Shown here: piece after piece, positions 32,852 to 39,560 of the stretch
Numbering within the stretch: position 1 is the stretch's first letter
How the letters are laid out: every line of letters begins with the position of its first letter
Assembly: GCA_030150135.1 (NCBI GenBank)
Contig: JASLGO010000038.1
Coordinates: 1 to 39,560, forward strand
Direction: 5' to 3'
Length of the DNA: 39,560 nt
Source: Aquirhabdus sp.
GTDB taxonomy: Bacteria; Pseudomonadota; Gammaproteobacteria; Pseudomonadales; Moraxellaceae
Notes under the pieces: model-generated
Databases searched by the model: none
Told to the model about the DNA's origin: nothing
What the model saw: only the letters and a program-made list of their open reading frames with translations
Position numbers and translations under genes: made by a program

Positions 32852-34041
32852 TATCCTGGTATCCAATTTAGATCGAGAATCCGCTGGGTCATCCACAATA
32901 ACGCCAATACGCACGCTACCATTGAACCGCCTTTAAACATGACTTGACGATAGAACACCATTGATCTTAATGCCAGAGCTAAAGGGAAAAATATTAAGAT
33001 ACATGTAATTTGTCCGAGTTCTATCCCAAAATTGAATGAAAACAATGCCATTAATCTCGCAGCCGTATGTAACGGCAAATCGGAAAGAGCGCTGGCAAAA
33101 CCAAATCCATGAATTAAACCAAAACAGAATGCGATACGAATCTGTTTTGCACCCAATATGGATGGAAATATATTATTGAGTGCAGCCACTGCAATCGATA
33201 GTGCAATTGCCGACTCAACCCACTTTGAGGGTAGAGAAATAATATTTAAAGCAGCGACCGTTAGCGTTATTGAGTGTGCCAAAGTGAATGCAGTTGCAAT
33301 ATAAAGCGTATGACGAACCGCAGTTGATGTGGATTTTACGGGAATCCATTGATTATCTACTCGGTTGTAAACCGCAGGCAACAATAGACAGAGTAAAAAG
33401 AGTAAATGATCATAACCTGTCAAAATGTGATGAATGCCTTCTTTGACATATGTCATAAACGTATCTGCGAGGTCACTGCTCTTATTACCTAGTTCTGTTA
33501 CGCTCGGTGCAATCAGCCATGTTCGACTTGGTGCTTCAGGTTTATCTACATTCTCTGAACTGATAATCAAGCGATGTCCACTATCGATATGACTCAACAT
33601 TCGATAATCCAGTGATGTTGCTTTTGAGCTGCCACAATTAATCGATAAATACGCCACGATATAAGACAACCCAGCGACTTGATCAATCGCAAGAGGTTCA
33701 CGTTGGCTATCCAACGCGCATGAAGTAGCACCTGATTTCCATTGTAAATTTTGTGCTAATAGCGCTGTAATTGCTGAATTCTGTGCTTTGATCGCGCCCC
33801 ATGTAATCTGACTTTTTTCATTGACTGTAATTGGAGCAAGAAGAGCTAAATCTCGAATTGCGAGTCGATATTCAGCTGTCACAATTGGACTATGATCATG
33901 AGTTTCAATGGCTAGATAAGCCGTACTGAACTGATGCGCTTGTGCGCGGTTAAATGCAGATAAAGTGATTACCCAAAATAAAATGGTAAGTGCAAATATG
34001 AGTGCGACTTTAGTACGATTCTGTCCTGTAATGTTCTTCAT
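32851..34041 (-). CDS. HupE/UreJ family membrane protein
   Basis: 396-aa protein. An N-terminal signal-like segment ends AFNRAQA|HQFS at about 35; a periplasmic or outer domain follows (about 36-205), then seven or so membrane helices. The family motifs are KEGIHHILTGYDHLLFLL (about 205-222), TLAHSITL, KWVESAIALSI, FGLIHGFGFA and FNFGIELGQ. HupE/UreJ proteins are associated with nickel uptake for hydrogenase and urease; this longer variant (HupE/UreJ_2) is common next to outer-membrane systems and its substrate is not established. AGGA precedes the ATG; the TPR stop lies 2 nt upstream. Confidence 0.9.
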   Translation of the reverse strand: MKNITGQNRTKVALIFALTILFWVITLSAFNRAQAHQFSTAYLAIETHDHSPIVTAEYRLAIRDLALLAPITVNEKSQITWGAIKAQNSAITALLAQNLQWKSGATSCALDSQREPLAIDQVAGLSYIVAYLSINCGSSKATSLDYRMLSHIDSGHRLIISSENVDKPEAPSRTWLIAPSVTELGNKSSDLADTFMTYVKEGIHHILTGYDHLLFLLCLLLPAVYNRVDNQWIPVKSTSTAVRHTLYIATAFTLAHSITLTVAALNIISLPSKWVESAIALSIAVAALNNIFPSILGAKQIRIAFCFGLIHGFGFASALSDLPLHTAARLMALFSFNFGIELGQITCILIFFPLALALRSMVFYRQVMFKGGSMVACVLALLWMTQRILDLNWIPG

Positions 34042-34043
34042 AA

Positions 34044-35216
34044 TTATCCTGCCTGAATCGATTGTGCCAGTACTTGTTTTAAGCGCGGGTATTCAAAACC
34101 AGTTTGTTTAATCCAATCTTGAATGATTTTCATATCCGCGACACTATGTGCACGTATTGCAGCATTGGTATAAATCACGACATCAGCTGTTTCTCGCTGT
34201 TTTTGCCAATTACTTTTTGCCAATTGAAGTGCTATTTCTGGTGGATTTAACATCATGGCATACATTGCTTCTTCACGTTGATGTGCAGTTTCACCACGTT
34301 GCTGCCAAACTTTGATACGCTCACCTAACAGTTGAAAATCAGCTTGAGAATTTGGACTTTTTAATTGAACTTCACTGATGACTAAGCGTAAAAGCAGCGC
34401 ATCATTATCCTTATGTGATTCGAGGAGATGCTGCGTTTCAGCCCAATTTCGATGATCCAATAACCAGTCAGCGCGTGCAGTAAGAGACGGTGCCGTCGTC
34501 ATGTCCAATTGTTCAAACACCTTTTTTGCTAACACGTAATCATTCAACCGTAAGGCGATATCCGTCAGAATGAGATTCATCCAGCGTAATTGCCCCGCAT
34601 CTAATCCGTTATTGATTTGCGTCAATTGAGATAAAACATCTCGACTATTGGCGATCTTGCCCGTCATATCATCAACTTGACCTAAGCAGGCAAATCGTAA
34701 AATCATTAGACCCATGTCGCGAATGTTATTGCACTCTTTGCGAGCATCATCAAAGTGACCTTGAACCAAATTGATGGATGACAACATCAACACGCTATCA
34801 GGCTGATTCGGCACTTTTTTTAAAATATCTTGCAACACTGCTCTGGATTCATCGAAATGATGATTCGCCTGCAAAATGGTTGCCCGATACATCATGATTT
34901 GTGGAGTATTATCTTTGAGATAGGGTTCAAGCAAAGATTCAGCTTGACCTAATGCACGCGGATCACCTTGCGAATATGATCTAGCAAGCAAAGCACTAAT
35001 TTGTGGTGCAACAACGCTAAATGGTAATTTACCTGAAGATTGAATAATTTGACAGCTTTGATACGTTGGGCTGCCCGCAGGTAATGTATCAATCACTTCG
35101 GTATCAGTCGCTGGGCGATACGGCGTTGCATGAGCAATACTTAATGCCCCAAGTGCAATGCTAAAGATAGCACTTTTAAGAACATCTCGTCTTATCCTGC
35201 GTTTTGTTTGTCTCAT
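34044..35216 (-). CDS. Exported TPR-containing protein
   Basis: 390-aa protein with an N-terminal twin-basic tail and signal peptide (SIALGALSIAHA, cleaved near 31), then helical repeats of the tetratricopeptide kind. Examples are LGQAESLLEPYLKDNTPQIM, HFDESRAVLQDILKKVPNQP and LVQGHFDDARKE from about 90 to 165, with looser repeats beyond. Probably a periplasmic scaffold. Co-transcribed with HupE (2-nt gap) and, upstream, with the lipoprotein and DUF4331 genes. Confidence 0.88.
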   Translation of the reverse strand: MRQTKRRIRRDVLKSAIFSIALGALSIAHATPYRPATDTEVIDTLPAGSPTYQSCQIIQSSGKLPFSVVAPQISALLARSYSQGDPRALGQAESLLEPYLKDNTPQIMMYRATILQANHHFDESRAVLQDILKKVPNQPDSVLMLSSINLVQGHFDDARKECNNIRDMGLMILRFACLGQVDDMTGKIANSRDVLSQLTQINNGLDAGQLRWMNLILTDIALRLNDYVLAKKVFEQLDMTTAPSLTARADWLLDHRNWAETQHLLESHKDNDALLLRLVISEVQLKSPNSQADFQLLGERIKVWQQRGETAHQREEAMYAMMLNPPEIALQLAKSNWQKQRETADVVIYTNAAIRAHSVADMKIIQDWIKQTGFEYPRLKQVLAQSIQAG

Positions 35217-35297
35217 CGGCCTTACTCCAAATCCGATTTATTGTTTTTCGAAATGACACACCGAATGCATGGACTCGGTGTGTCATGGCATCTTTCG

Positions 35298-35558
35298 CTA
35301 AAAAGTCACTTTTTGTGGTTCGGTATTTTCTGGTGAAGTCGCCACAATCTGAGTCAGGTCAAGCGGCATAGTCTCTTCAGACATTGCCGCTGGTGTATCG
35401 GTTTGCTGACGTACAATCGTAATAAATGGATCATCCGTAGATGGCGTTGGAATACCATTAAATGCACTACTGTCATTGCTACCGCCACCGCCACAACCCG
35501 CTAGTAAGAGTGTACCTGCCAGTACTAAACCTGTTGGAACAACCAAAGCTAAACGCAT
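35298..35558 (-). CDS. Small lipoprotein
   Basis: 86-aa protein with a classical lipobox: hydrophobic segment ending LLLAGC, acylated Cys at 22, followed by GGGGSNDSS, a linker typical of lipoproteins. The rest is short and acidic with no family I know; the tail reads TEPQKVTF. Excellent AAGGAG ribosome-binding site. Lies 31 nt downstream of the DUF4331 gene and 81 nt upstream of the TPR gene; probably one transcript. Confidence 0.88.
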   Translation of the reverse strand: MRLALVVPTGLVLAGTLLLAGCGGGGSNDSSAFNGIPTPSTDDPFITIVRQQTDTPAAMSEETMPLDLTQIVATSPENTEPQKVTF

Positions 35559-35589
35559 GATATTTCTCCTTAATCATGTAGAATTACGC

Positions 35590-37056
35590 TTATGGTGAAC
35601 CTGGGATAGGCGTATTGAGATAAGGGAAGGTGGTGCCGAACTGTGAAGAAGTTTGTAGCGCACCATCGGTGAAGTGAATCGTGCCTGACGGCGCATCACT
35701 GGCTTTACAACCGACTGCTGTATTCACGCCTGCAATCGTACAAACCTTACCCATGACCACGCGTAAAGCGATGTCCACAACATCATCGCCAGGACGACGA
35801 CCATTTGGGAATCCTGCGTTATCTCCATTAATTACGCCTAAACGGTCTTGCTGTGATTGAGCCACGGCAGGAATGGAGGTGTTCAAACGTAGCTCTTCAG
35901 AGGCAACCACACCTGCTGGTTGATTCAGGGTTGGAATACCTGTCAGAAATGCAGCAACCAAATCGGTACGTGGAAAATTGGTTGGTGCTTTGACGCCCGC
36001 ACTACTAAATAAGATTTGCAGCAGTGTCGGTAACGTTGGATTGGTTACATAGGTGGCAAACTGACTATCGTCTTTTGGTTGGCTTGCATTGAACTTATCT
36101 TTGTCTTTTAGACCAATGACCAGCTCATTGACCAGTGGCATGCCTAGACGAGAAACCTGTGTCCATGCACCACCTTCTTTTGTTGCAGAAACAATATCGC
36201 TGTTTGGCGTTGGATTACGCAGTAAACCTTGGCGTAAGCTTGCAGTCGTCCAGCCACCAATAATCGGTTGACCTGCATTTACTAGACAACCCACAGGAAC
36301 TTCAAGAGCAATCGTGGTCACGTTTTTATTAGCCAGTGAGTTCGTCGCAGCACTTTCTGCGTTCGCAGCAAACTCGGTTGCGGGGGCTGCAATGTTTACA
36401 AGGTCAAAGGTCTGACCTAGATTCACAGCAAATGAATCTTGACGCTGTCCAACGAAGACTTTTCCAGTACCACAACCAGGAATTGTGATTGGTGAAATAA
36501 AGCTATTTGCATATGCCGCATAGTTCGGAATAGATTTATTCCCAACATTATCAAATGGTTTATTGAACGTACCTAATAAAGTTCGTGCTCCAGTCCGACG
36601 ATTTCCTTTGACCATCGTGACAGTGTACGACTCAGCCGTATTTTGTGCTGAACTCGCATCATTGGTAATTGCCCCAATATTAGACAATGGCACAGACACC
36701 ATTTGACCATTCACAGGAACTTTTAAATCTTTCAAAGACTGAGTGAAATGGAACTGAAAGGTGATGTGTTCTTTTGCATCGCCGACATTATCGATTTCTA
36801 TTTCATAGAGTGCATTCGGATCTAACGCAAAATAGTTAGGTCCACCATAAGCATCTTGAAGCGGAAAATAGTTAGCAATCATGGTGACATAGCCTGAGCG
36901 CCCTGCCTCATAGCTATTAAACATATAAAAGTCAGTGCCATCGACTTTTGGCGTTTTAGTAATACTTGGCGCTTCTCGATGACTGGATGCTACTGCTGTA
37001 AAACTGCCTGTCGCCATCAATAAAGCTACGGCGAGGCACGTAAGCTGACGTTTCAT
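35590..37056 (-). CDS. DUF4331 family secreted protein
   Basis: 488-aa exported protein. After a Sec signal peptide (cleaved near 23), the mature part begins with the DUF4331 signature SSHREAPSITKTPKVDGTDF and YMFNSYEAGRSGYVTMIANY. Later come IEIDNVGDAKEHITFQF, a central VGQRQDSFAVNLGQTFDLVN, and near the end GRRPGDDVVDIALRVVMG, all typical of the family. Probably beta-rich and surface or periplasmic; no enzymatic activity is known. AAGGA precedes the ATG. It is first in the operon whose last genes are the sigma/anti-sigma pair, so it is likely the most strongly induced product. Confidence 0.93.
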   Translation of the reverse strand: MKRQLTCLAVALLMATGSFTAVASSHREAPSITKTPKVDGTDFYMFNSYEAGRSGYVTMIANYFPLQDAYGGPNYFALDPNALYEIEIDNVGDAKEHITFQFHFTQSLKDLKVPVNGQMVSVPLSNIGAITNDASSAQNTAESYTVTMVKGNRRTGARTLLGTFNKPFDNVGNKSIPNYAAYANSFISPITIPGCGTGKVFVGQRQDSFAVNLGQTFDLVNIAAPATEFAANAESAATNSLANKNVTTIALEVPVGCLVNAGQPIIGGWTTASLRQGLLRNPTPNSDIVSATKEGGAWTQVSRLGMPLVNELVIGLKDKDKFNASQPKDDSQFATYVTNPTLPTLLQILFSSAGVKAPTNFPRTDLVAAFLTGIPTLNQPAGVVASEELRLNTSIPAVAQSQQDRLGVINGDNAGFPNGRRPGDDVVDIALRVVMGKVCTIAGVNTAVGCKASDAPSGTIHFTDGALQTSSQFGTTFPYLNTPIPGSP

Positions 37057-37150
37057 TTTTTATATCCTTAATAAAATAAGTTGGTTGTTTTCTATTCAAT
37101 ATTGCAAATTTGTGGCATGTGACGTGTGTGACTTGGTGATCACATTAGTA

Positions 37151-37178
37151 ATTACGTAGAAGATGTGTATTTGGATTC
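37151..37178 (-). promoter_or_regulatory. Putative ECF sigma promoter of the DUF4331 operon
   Basis: Read on the minus strand: GAATCC (37178-37173), 16-nt spacer, CGTAAT (37156-37151), then 94 nt to the DUF4331 ATG. TTTGAATCCAAAT is shared letter for letter with the element before the fasciclin gene. The rest of the ~480-base gap up to tniQ is AT-rich and holds only the tniQ terminator. Confidence 0.7.
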
Positions 37179-37403
37179 AAAAAAAAGAAAATAAATTTTT
37201 ATATTAGAAAAAGATTATTTTTATAATCTGATTGATACTAACGAACGCGTCAGTGTGAATAGTGACCCCTGTTGAAAAATAAGAACACCATTTTGAATGG
37301 ATATATGAATTTATAAGCAGATTAAAATGAAGATAGATATGGCGAGTTTGATTTTTTTTAATGTTAAGGATTGATACTGAAGATTACTTTTCTTTTAGAC
37401 AAT

Positions 37404-37465
37404 AAAAAGCCCACAAAATGCATTCGTAATTAGCGTATCGCTAGTCTACGAAACACCGTGTGGGC
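37404..37465 (-). terminator. Terminator of tniQ, multi-tier stem
   Basis: On the minus strand GCCCACA pairs with TGTGGGC (37459-37465 with 37409-37415), with inner pairings TTCGTA/TACGAA (37423-37428 and 37447-37452) and AGCG/CGCT (37432-37435 and 37439-37442), followed by TTTTT. A canonical Rho-independent shape for the leftward tniQ transcript, insulating the cargo. Confidence 0.85.
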
Positions 37466-37534
37466 GTTGTTGAGCTAACTCTAACGCTGTTCTCATTTAA
37501 ATTCAAGTGAATCTGGCCTCGAGTCCCTGAGTTC

Positions 37535-39523
37535 TTATTTGGCGAGTTTTGCATAGCCCAATTTCTTCAGTTTGGATACATCATCCCGTTTAAAAAGCCG
37601 TATTTGTTCTGGGCTACCCAAATAGTCAGGTTTAATAATGCCTTGTTTTTGCAGATTACTGATATGAGAGTGATGCATGCCCAAGAAAGCACTCGCTTCG
37701 GCTCCAGTCATATATGTTTTCCTGAGTTCAATCACCGCATTAAGTTTTGATGTTTTAACCATTTTCCAATAAATCAGATCATAAATTTCTAGAAAGCCTG
37801 TTTTACACCAATATTCTGATAACCAACTTTTTGAGCAATTAAGAAGTTTGACCGCATTCGCAAGGCTAGTGAATTCATCGTTATGAATTTTTCTCAGAAG
37901 CTCTACAACAGATTCTCTTAGAATCATAATTTGCGAGGCATCAGTTTTATCCTGTGCAAGGATGCCTTGTCGAACGAGATATGCGACTTTAAGTGGACTA
38001 AGTTCAAGAATTTTTGTCACATCGTATAATGACAAAACTTCATGGTGTGCTAAGAGAAATGTAGCATCCTTAGTTCTGCGTCCAGTAAGAGTGGGGTATT
38101 CCTTAATAGAGGTTAAGTCTCTGCTCGTTAGTGATACTGTGGACTCTCTTGTAAAGATGTTAAGACGCCTTCCATCGATATGTGGGCCACTAATAGGGTA
38201 AATTCCGATGCTACAGAGTTTTTCTGTAATATTGGTCGCGTTAACATGTAGTTTTTTAGCAAGTGCTGATGCAAGAATATATTTTTGATTGAACTCTACA
38301 AGCGCTTGGTAAGTTGTGACTTTAGTGCGGAAACCATGAAGTACTATGCTGTCAATTTTGAGTAAGTTTGTTTGAGACAGCTTATTGGCGTTGTCATAGT
38401 TGATATTAAGGAAATCAGCGATTTCCATTAAATTACAATAATGCTGCCCATATTTATTAACGTTCTGGGTCGGAGAGGATAAGAGCAGTGACGTTTTGTT
38501 ATGTCTTAAATTAATTAGTAGTAACTCTACCTCTTGGCTCGTATGTTGTTGATTAGAGTTTAAGTGCAGAAAAACGCCCTTCTTATGCCAGTCAGCAAAA
38601 GTTTGATGGGTGATTCCTAGAATAAGTCGAATATCTTTATGCGAAAGTTTAATGGGATAGTGTTGAGGTGATAATTCCAATGGATCTGGACAATTTTCCT
38701 CAATGGATTTTATATATGAGTCAAATAATGGAGTGTGACGAAGAAAAGGGATAAGCTGAATTCTTGGATGGATGAAGTGTGTGCGTGAGTTAATCCACCT
38801 ACAGATTATGCTTTGAGAAGCTTCAGAATCAATAAAATATTGTCGAGTTAACTGAAGCTGATACTCTATGGGTATGTCACCTCCATCTAGCTTTGCAAAT
38901 TGTTCAATCGCAAACCAATATGACGTTAGCTCCAGAAAAAGCTCTCGTGATGCCGTTTCAAGCATTAATTTAAGCCAAAGAATGCTTTCTATAGATCCGC
39001 AATGAGTTGTTGGTGCTGTATCTAGTGATACTGAGCAATTCGAGCAGATTGAAAGCTCTCCTGAATCCAGTCTTTTATATTCCCCACATATATGGCATTT
39101 ATCAATTAAATAAACCGAATGTTTTGTACATGCGTAAAGAGGCGCGAATTGCCAGATTTTTCTGAAATACGGTTTTTCTGATAGACATAACGGGCAAAAA
39201 GGTTGTTCTCGCTGTTTCAACATGGTTGTAGGGACTTCAACATTGTTCCACTCCAAAGGTGAGGTATATGTTGGCCCAGATTTTCTCAGCGCCATGCTTC
39301 CATAAGTCTCATCTAAATTAAAGATTTGAAGAATCCTCTGAAATCTAGGCTGTACGCTGTTCTTGCAGTAAGGGGCTGCTTGAACGAGATCTCTGTGATA
39401 TACGGATAAGCCGCTTTCTAAAGATGAAAATTTATTTAAATTGATGAGCCGACAAAGAAAACTAGCAGCCGATTCATCAGGATATGGAATTGGCTGAATT
39501 AATAATGGAATTGATGGCAACAT
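37535..39523 (-). CDS. tniQ: TniQ/TnsD-type transposition target-selection protein
   Basis: 662-aa protein. The N-terminal TniQ domain (about 8-170) starts IQPIPYPDESAASFLCRL and carries two zinc sites: C110/C113/C132/H135 (FCPLCLSEKPYF...YACTKH) and C143/C146/C160/C163 (CHICGEYK...CSNC). The C-terminal ~370 residues (from about 290) are a chain of HTH-like modules, among them HKDIRLILGITHQTFADWHK, LYDVTKILELSPLKVAYLVR and MTGAEASAFLGMHHSHISNL. This is much longer than a bare TniQ. It would select the insertion site together with transposase and ATPase encoded to the right. The window edge shows open frames ending TAATG at the ATG, compatible with coupling to an upstream gene. Confidence 0.85.
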   Translation of the reverse strand: MLPSIPLLIQPIPYPDESAASFLCRLINLNKFSSLESGLSVYHRDLVQAAPYCKNSVQPRFQRILQIFNLDETYGSMALRKSGPTYTSPLEWNNVEVPTTMLKQREQPFCPLCLSEKPYFRKIWQFAPLYACTKHSVYLIDKCHICGEYKRLDSGELSICSNCSVSLDTAPTTHCGSIESILWLKLMLETASRELFLELTSYWFAIEQFAKLDGGDIPIEYQLQLTRQYFIDSEASQSIICRWINSRTHFIHPRIQLIPFLRHTPLFDSYIKSIEENCPDPLELSPQHYPIKLSHKDIRLILGITHQTFADWHKKGVFLHLNSNQQHTSQEVELLLINLRHNKTSLLLSSPTQNVNKYGQHYCNLMEIADFLNINYDNANKLSQTNLLKIDSIVLHGFRTKVTTYQALVEFNQKYILASALAKKLHVNATNITEKLCSIGIYPISGPHIDGRRLNIFTRESTVSLTSRDLTSIKEYPTLTGRRTKDATFLLAHHEVLSLYDVTKILELSPLKVAYLVRQGILAQDKTDASQIMILRESVVELLRKIHNDEFTSLANAVKLLNCSKSWLSEYWCKTGFLEIYDLIYWKMVKTSKLNAVIELRKTYMTGAEASAFLGMHHSHISNLQKQGIIKPDYLGSPEQIRLFKRDDVSKLKKLGYAKLAK

Positions 39524-39560
39524 TAAACATTACCTCTTAGATATGTAGCCAGTTGAGTCA

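Larger units (their letters stand above)
28212..39560. mobile_element. Tn7/Tn5053-superfamily transposon: one end, cargo and TniQ (partial)
   Basis: Inferred element bounded on the left by the repeat array and reaching past the window edge. It holds a cargo of fasciclin protein, TonB receptor, anti-sigma, ECF sigma, HupE/UreJ, TPR, lipoprotein and DUF4331 genes, then tniQ read leftward. In this superfamily cargo normally sits between the tniQ/tnsD gene and one end, with the ATPase and transposase genes beyond tniQ; those would be to the right of 39560. The left boundary is approximate and the right end is not visible. Confidence 0.55.

Noticed and set aside
37251..37300. GTGACCCCTGTTGAAAAATAAG stretch resembling an insertion-sequence end
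   Set aside because: No partner repeat, no transposase remnant and no target duplication are visible nearby.
37409..37465. Integron attC or Xer dif-like site
   Set aside because: The multi-tier palindrome lacks the attC core sites and the 11-bp Xer arms, and its position and T-tail fit a terminator.

Overview
The window looks like chromosomal DNA of a gammaproteobacterium, most likely a Moraxellaceae member related to Acinetobacter. This is inferred from the moderate GC content, the gene families present and protein flavour (glutathione-dependent formaldehyde pathway, CIO-type bd oxidase, YchJ, DUF2721, a secreted protein with an 'LxxMSDxxLxxxxGQA' mature N-terminus). No rRNA or tRNA gene is visible to confirm it.

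Layout. 0.1-6.0 kb: formaldehyde detoxification (frmA and fghA, separated by a small secreted protein, a DUF3303-like protein, a DapA-type aldolase and a small conserved protein), then rpe. 6.2-10.3 kb: small housekeeping or unknown genes (TRIC/UPF0126 channel, YchJ, LysE exporter, SRPBCC protein, a TetR regulator, DUF2721). 10.4-18 kb: zinc-type alcohol dehydrogenase, PaaX-like repressor, quinone reductase, a large secreted protein whose signal peptide is frameshifted at homopolymer tracts, an AraC regulator and a MocR regulator. 18.0-20.6 kb: cyanide-insensitive-type bd oxidase operon cioA-cioB plus a 40-aa membrane protein. 20.9-26.2 kb: two orphan genes, a two-gene unknown operon, and a divergent tetR/acyl-CoA dehydrogenase pair with a tandem palindromic operator; that pair is flanked by ~105-bp direct repeats. 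26.4-28.1 kb: AT-richer accessory genes (unknown 120-aa protein, uracil-DNA-glycosylase-like protein, 71-aa duplicated-motif protein).

From about 28.2 kb to beyond the right edge the sequence reads as one end and the cargo of a Tn7/Tn5053-superfamily transposon. An array of GCGACACATAA...TGTCATT units lies at 28212-28343, and a 662-aa TniQ-type target-selection protein lies at 37535-39523, transcribed leftward from transposition genes that would be off the window. Between them is a coherent cargo: a fasciclin-domain protein and a TonB-dependent receptor on the plus strand, and on the minus strand an operon DUF4331 protein - lipoprotein - TPR protein - HupE/UreJ membrane protein - ECF sigma factor - RskA-like anti-sigma factor. 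HupE, sigma and anti-sigma overlap by 1 and 4 nt and are probably translationally coupled.

The most interesting observation is that the fasciclin gene and the DUF4331 operon, 8.5 kb apart and on opposite strands, share the promoter-like element TTTGAATCCAAAT with GAATCC-N16-CGTA, placed 93 and 94 nt before their start codons. That is what an autoregulated ECF regulon carried inside the cargo would look like. The substrate or signal of this surface system cannot be read from the sequence.
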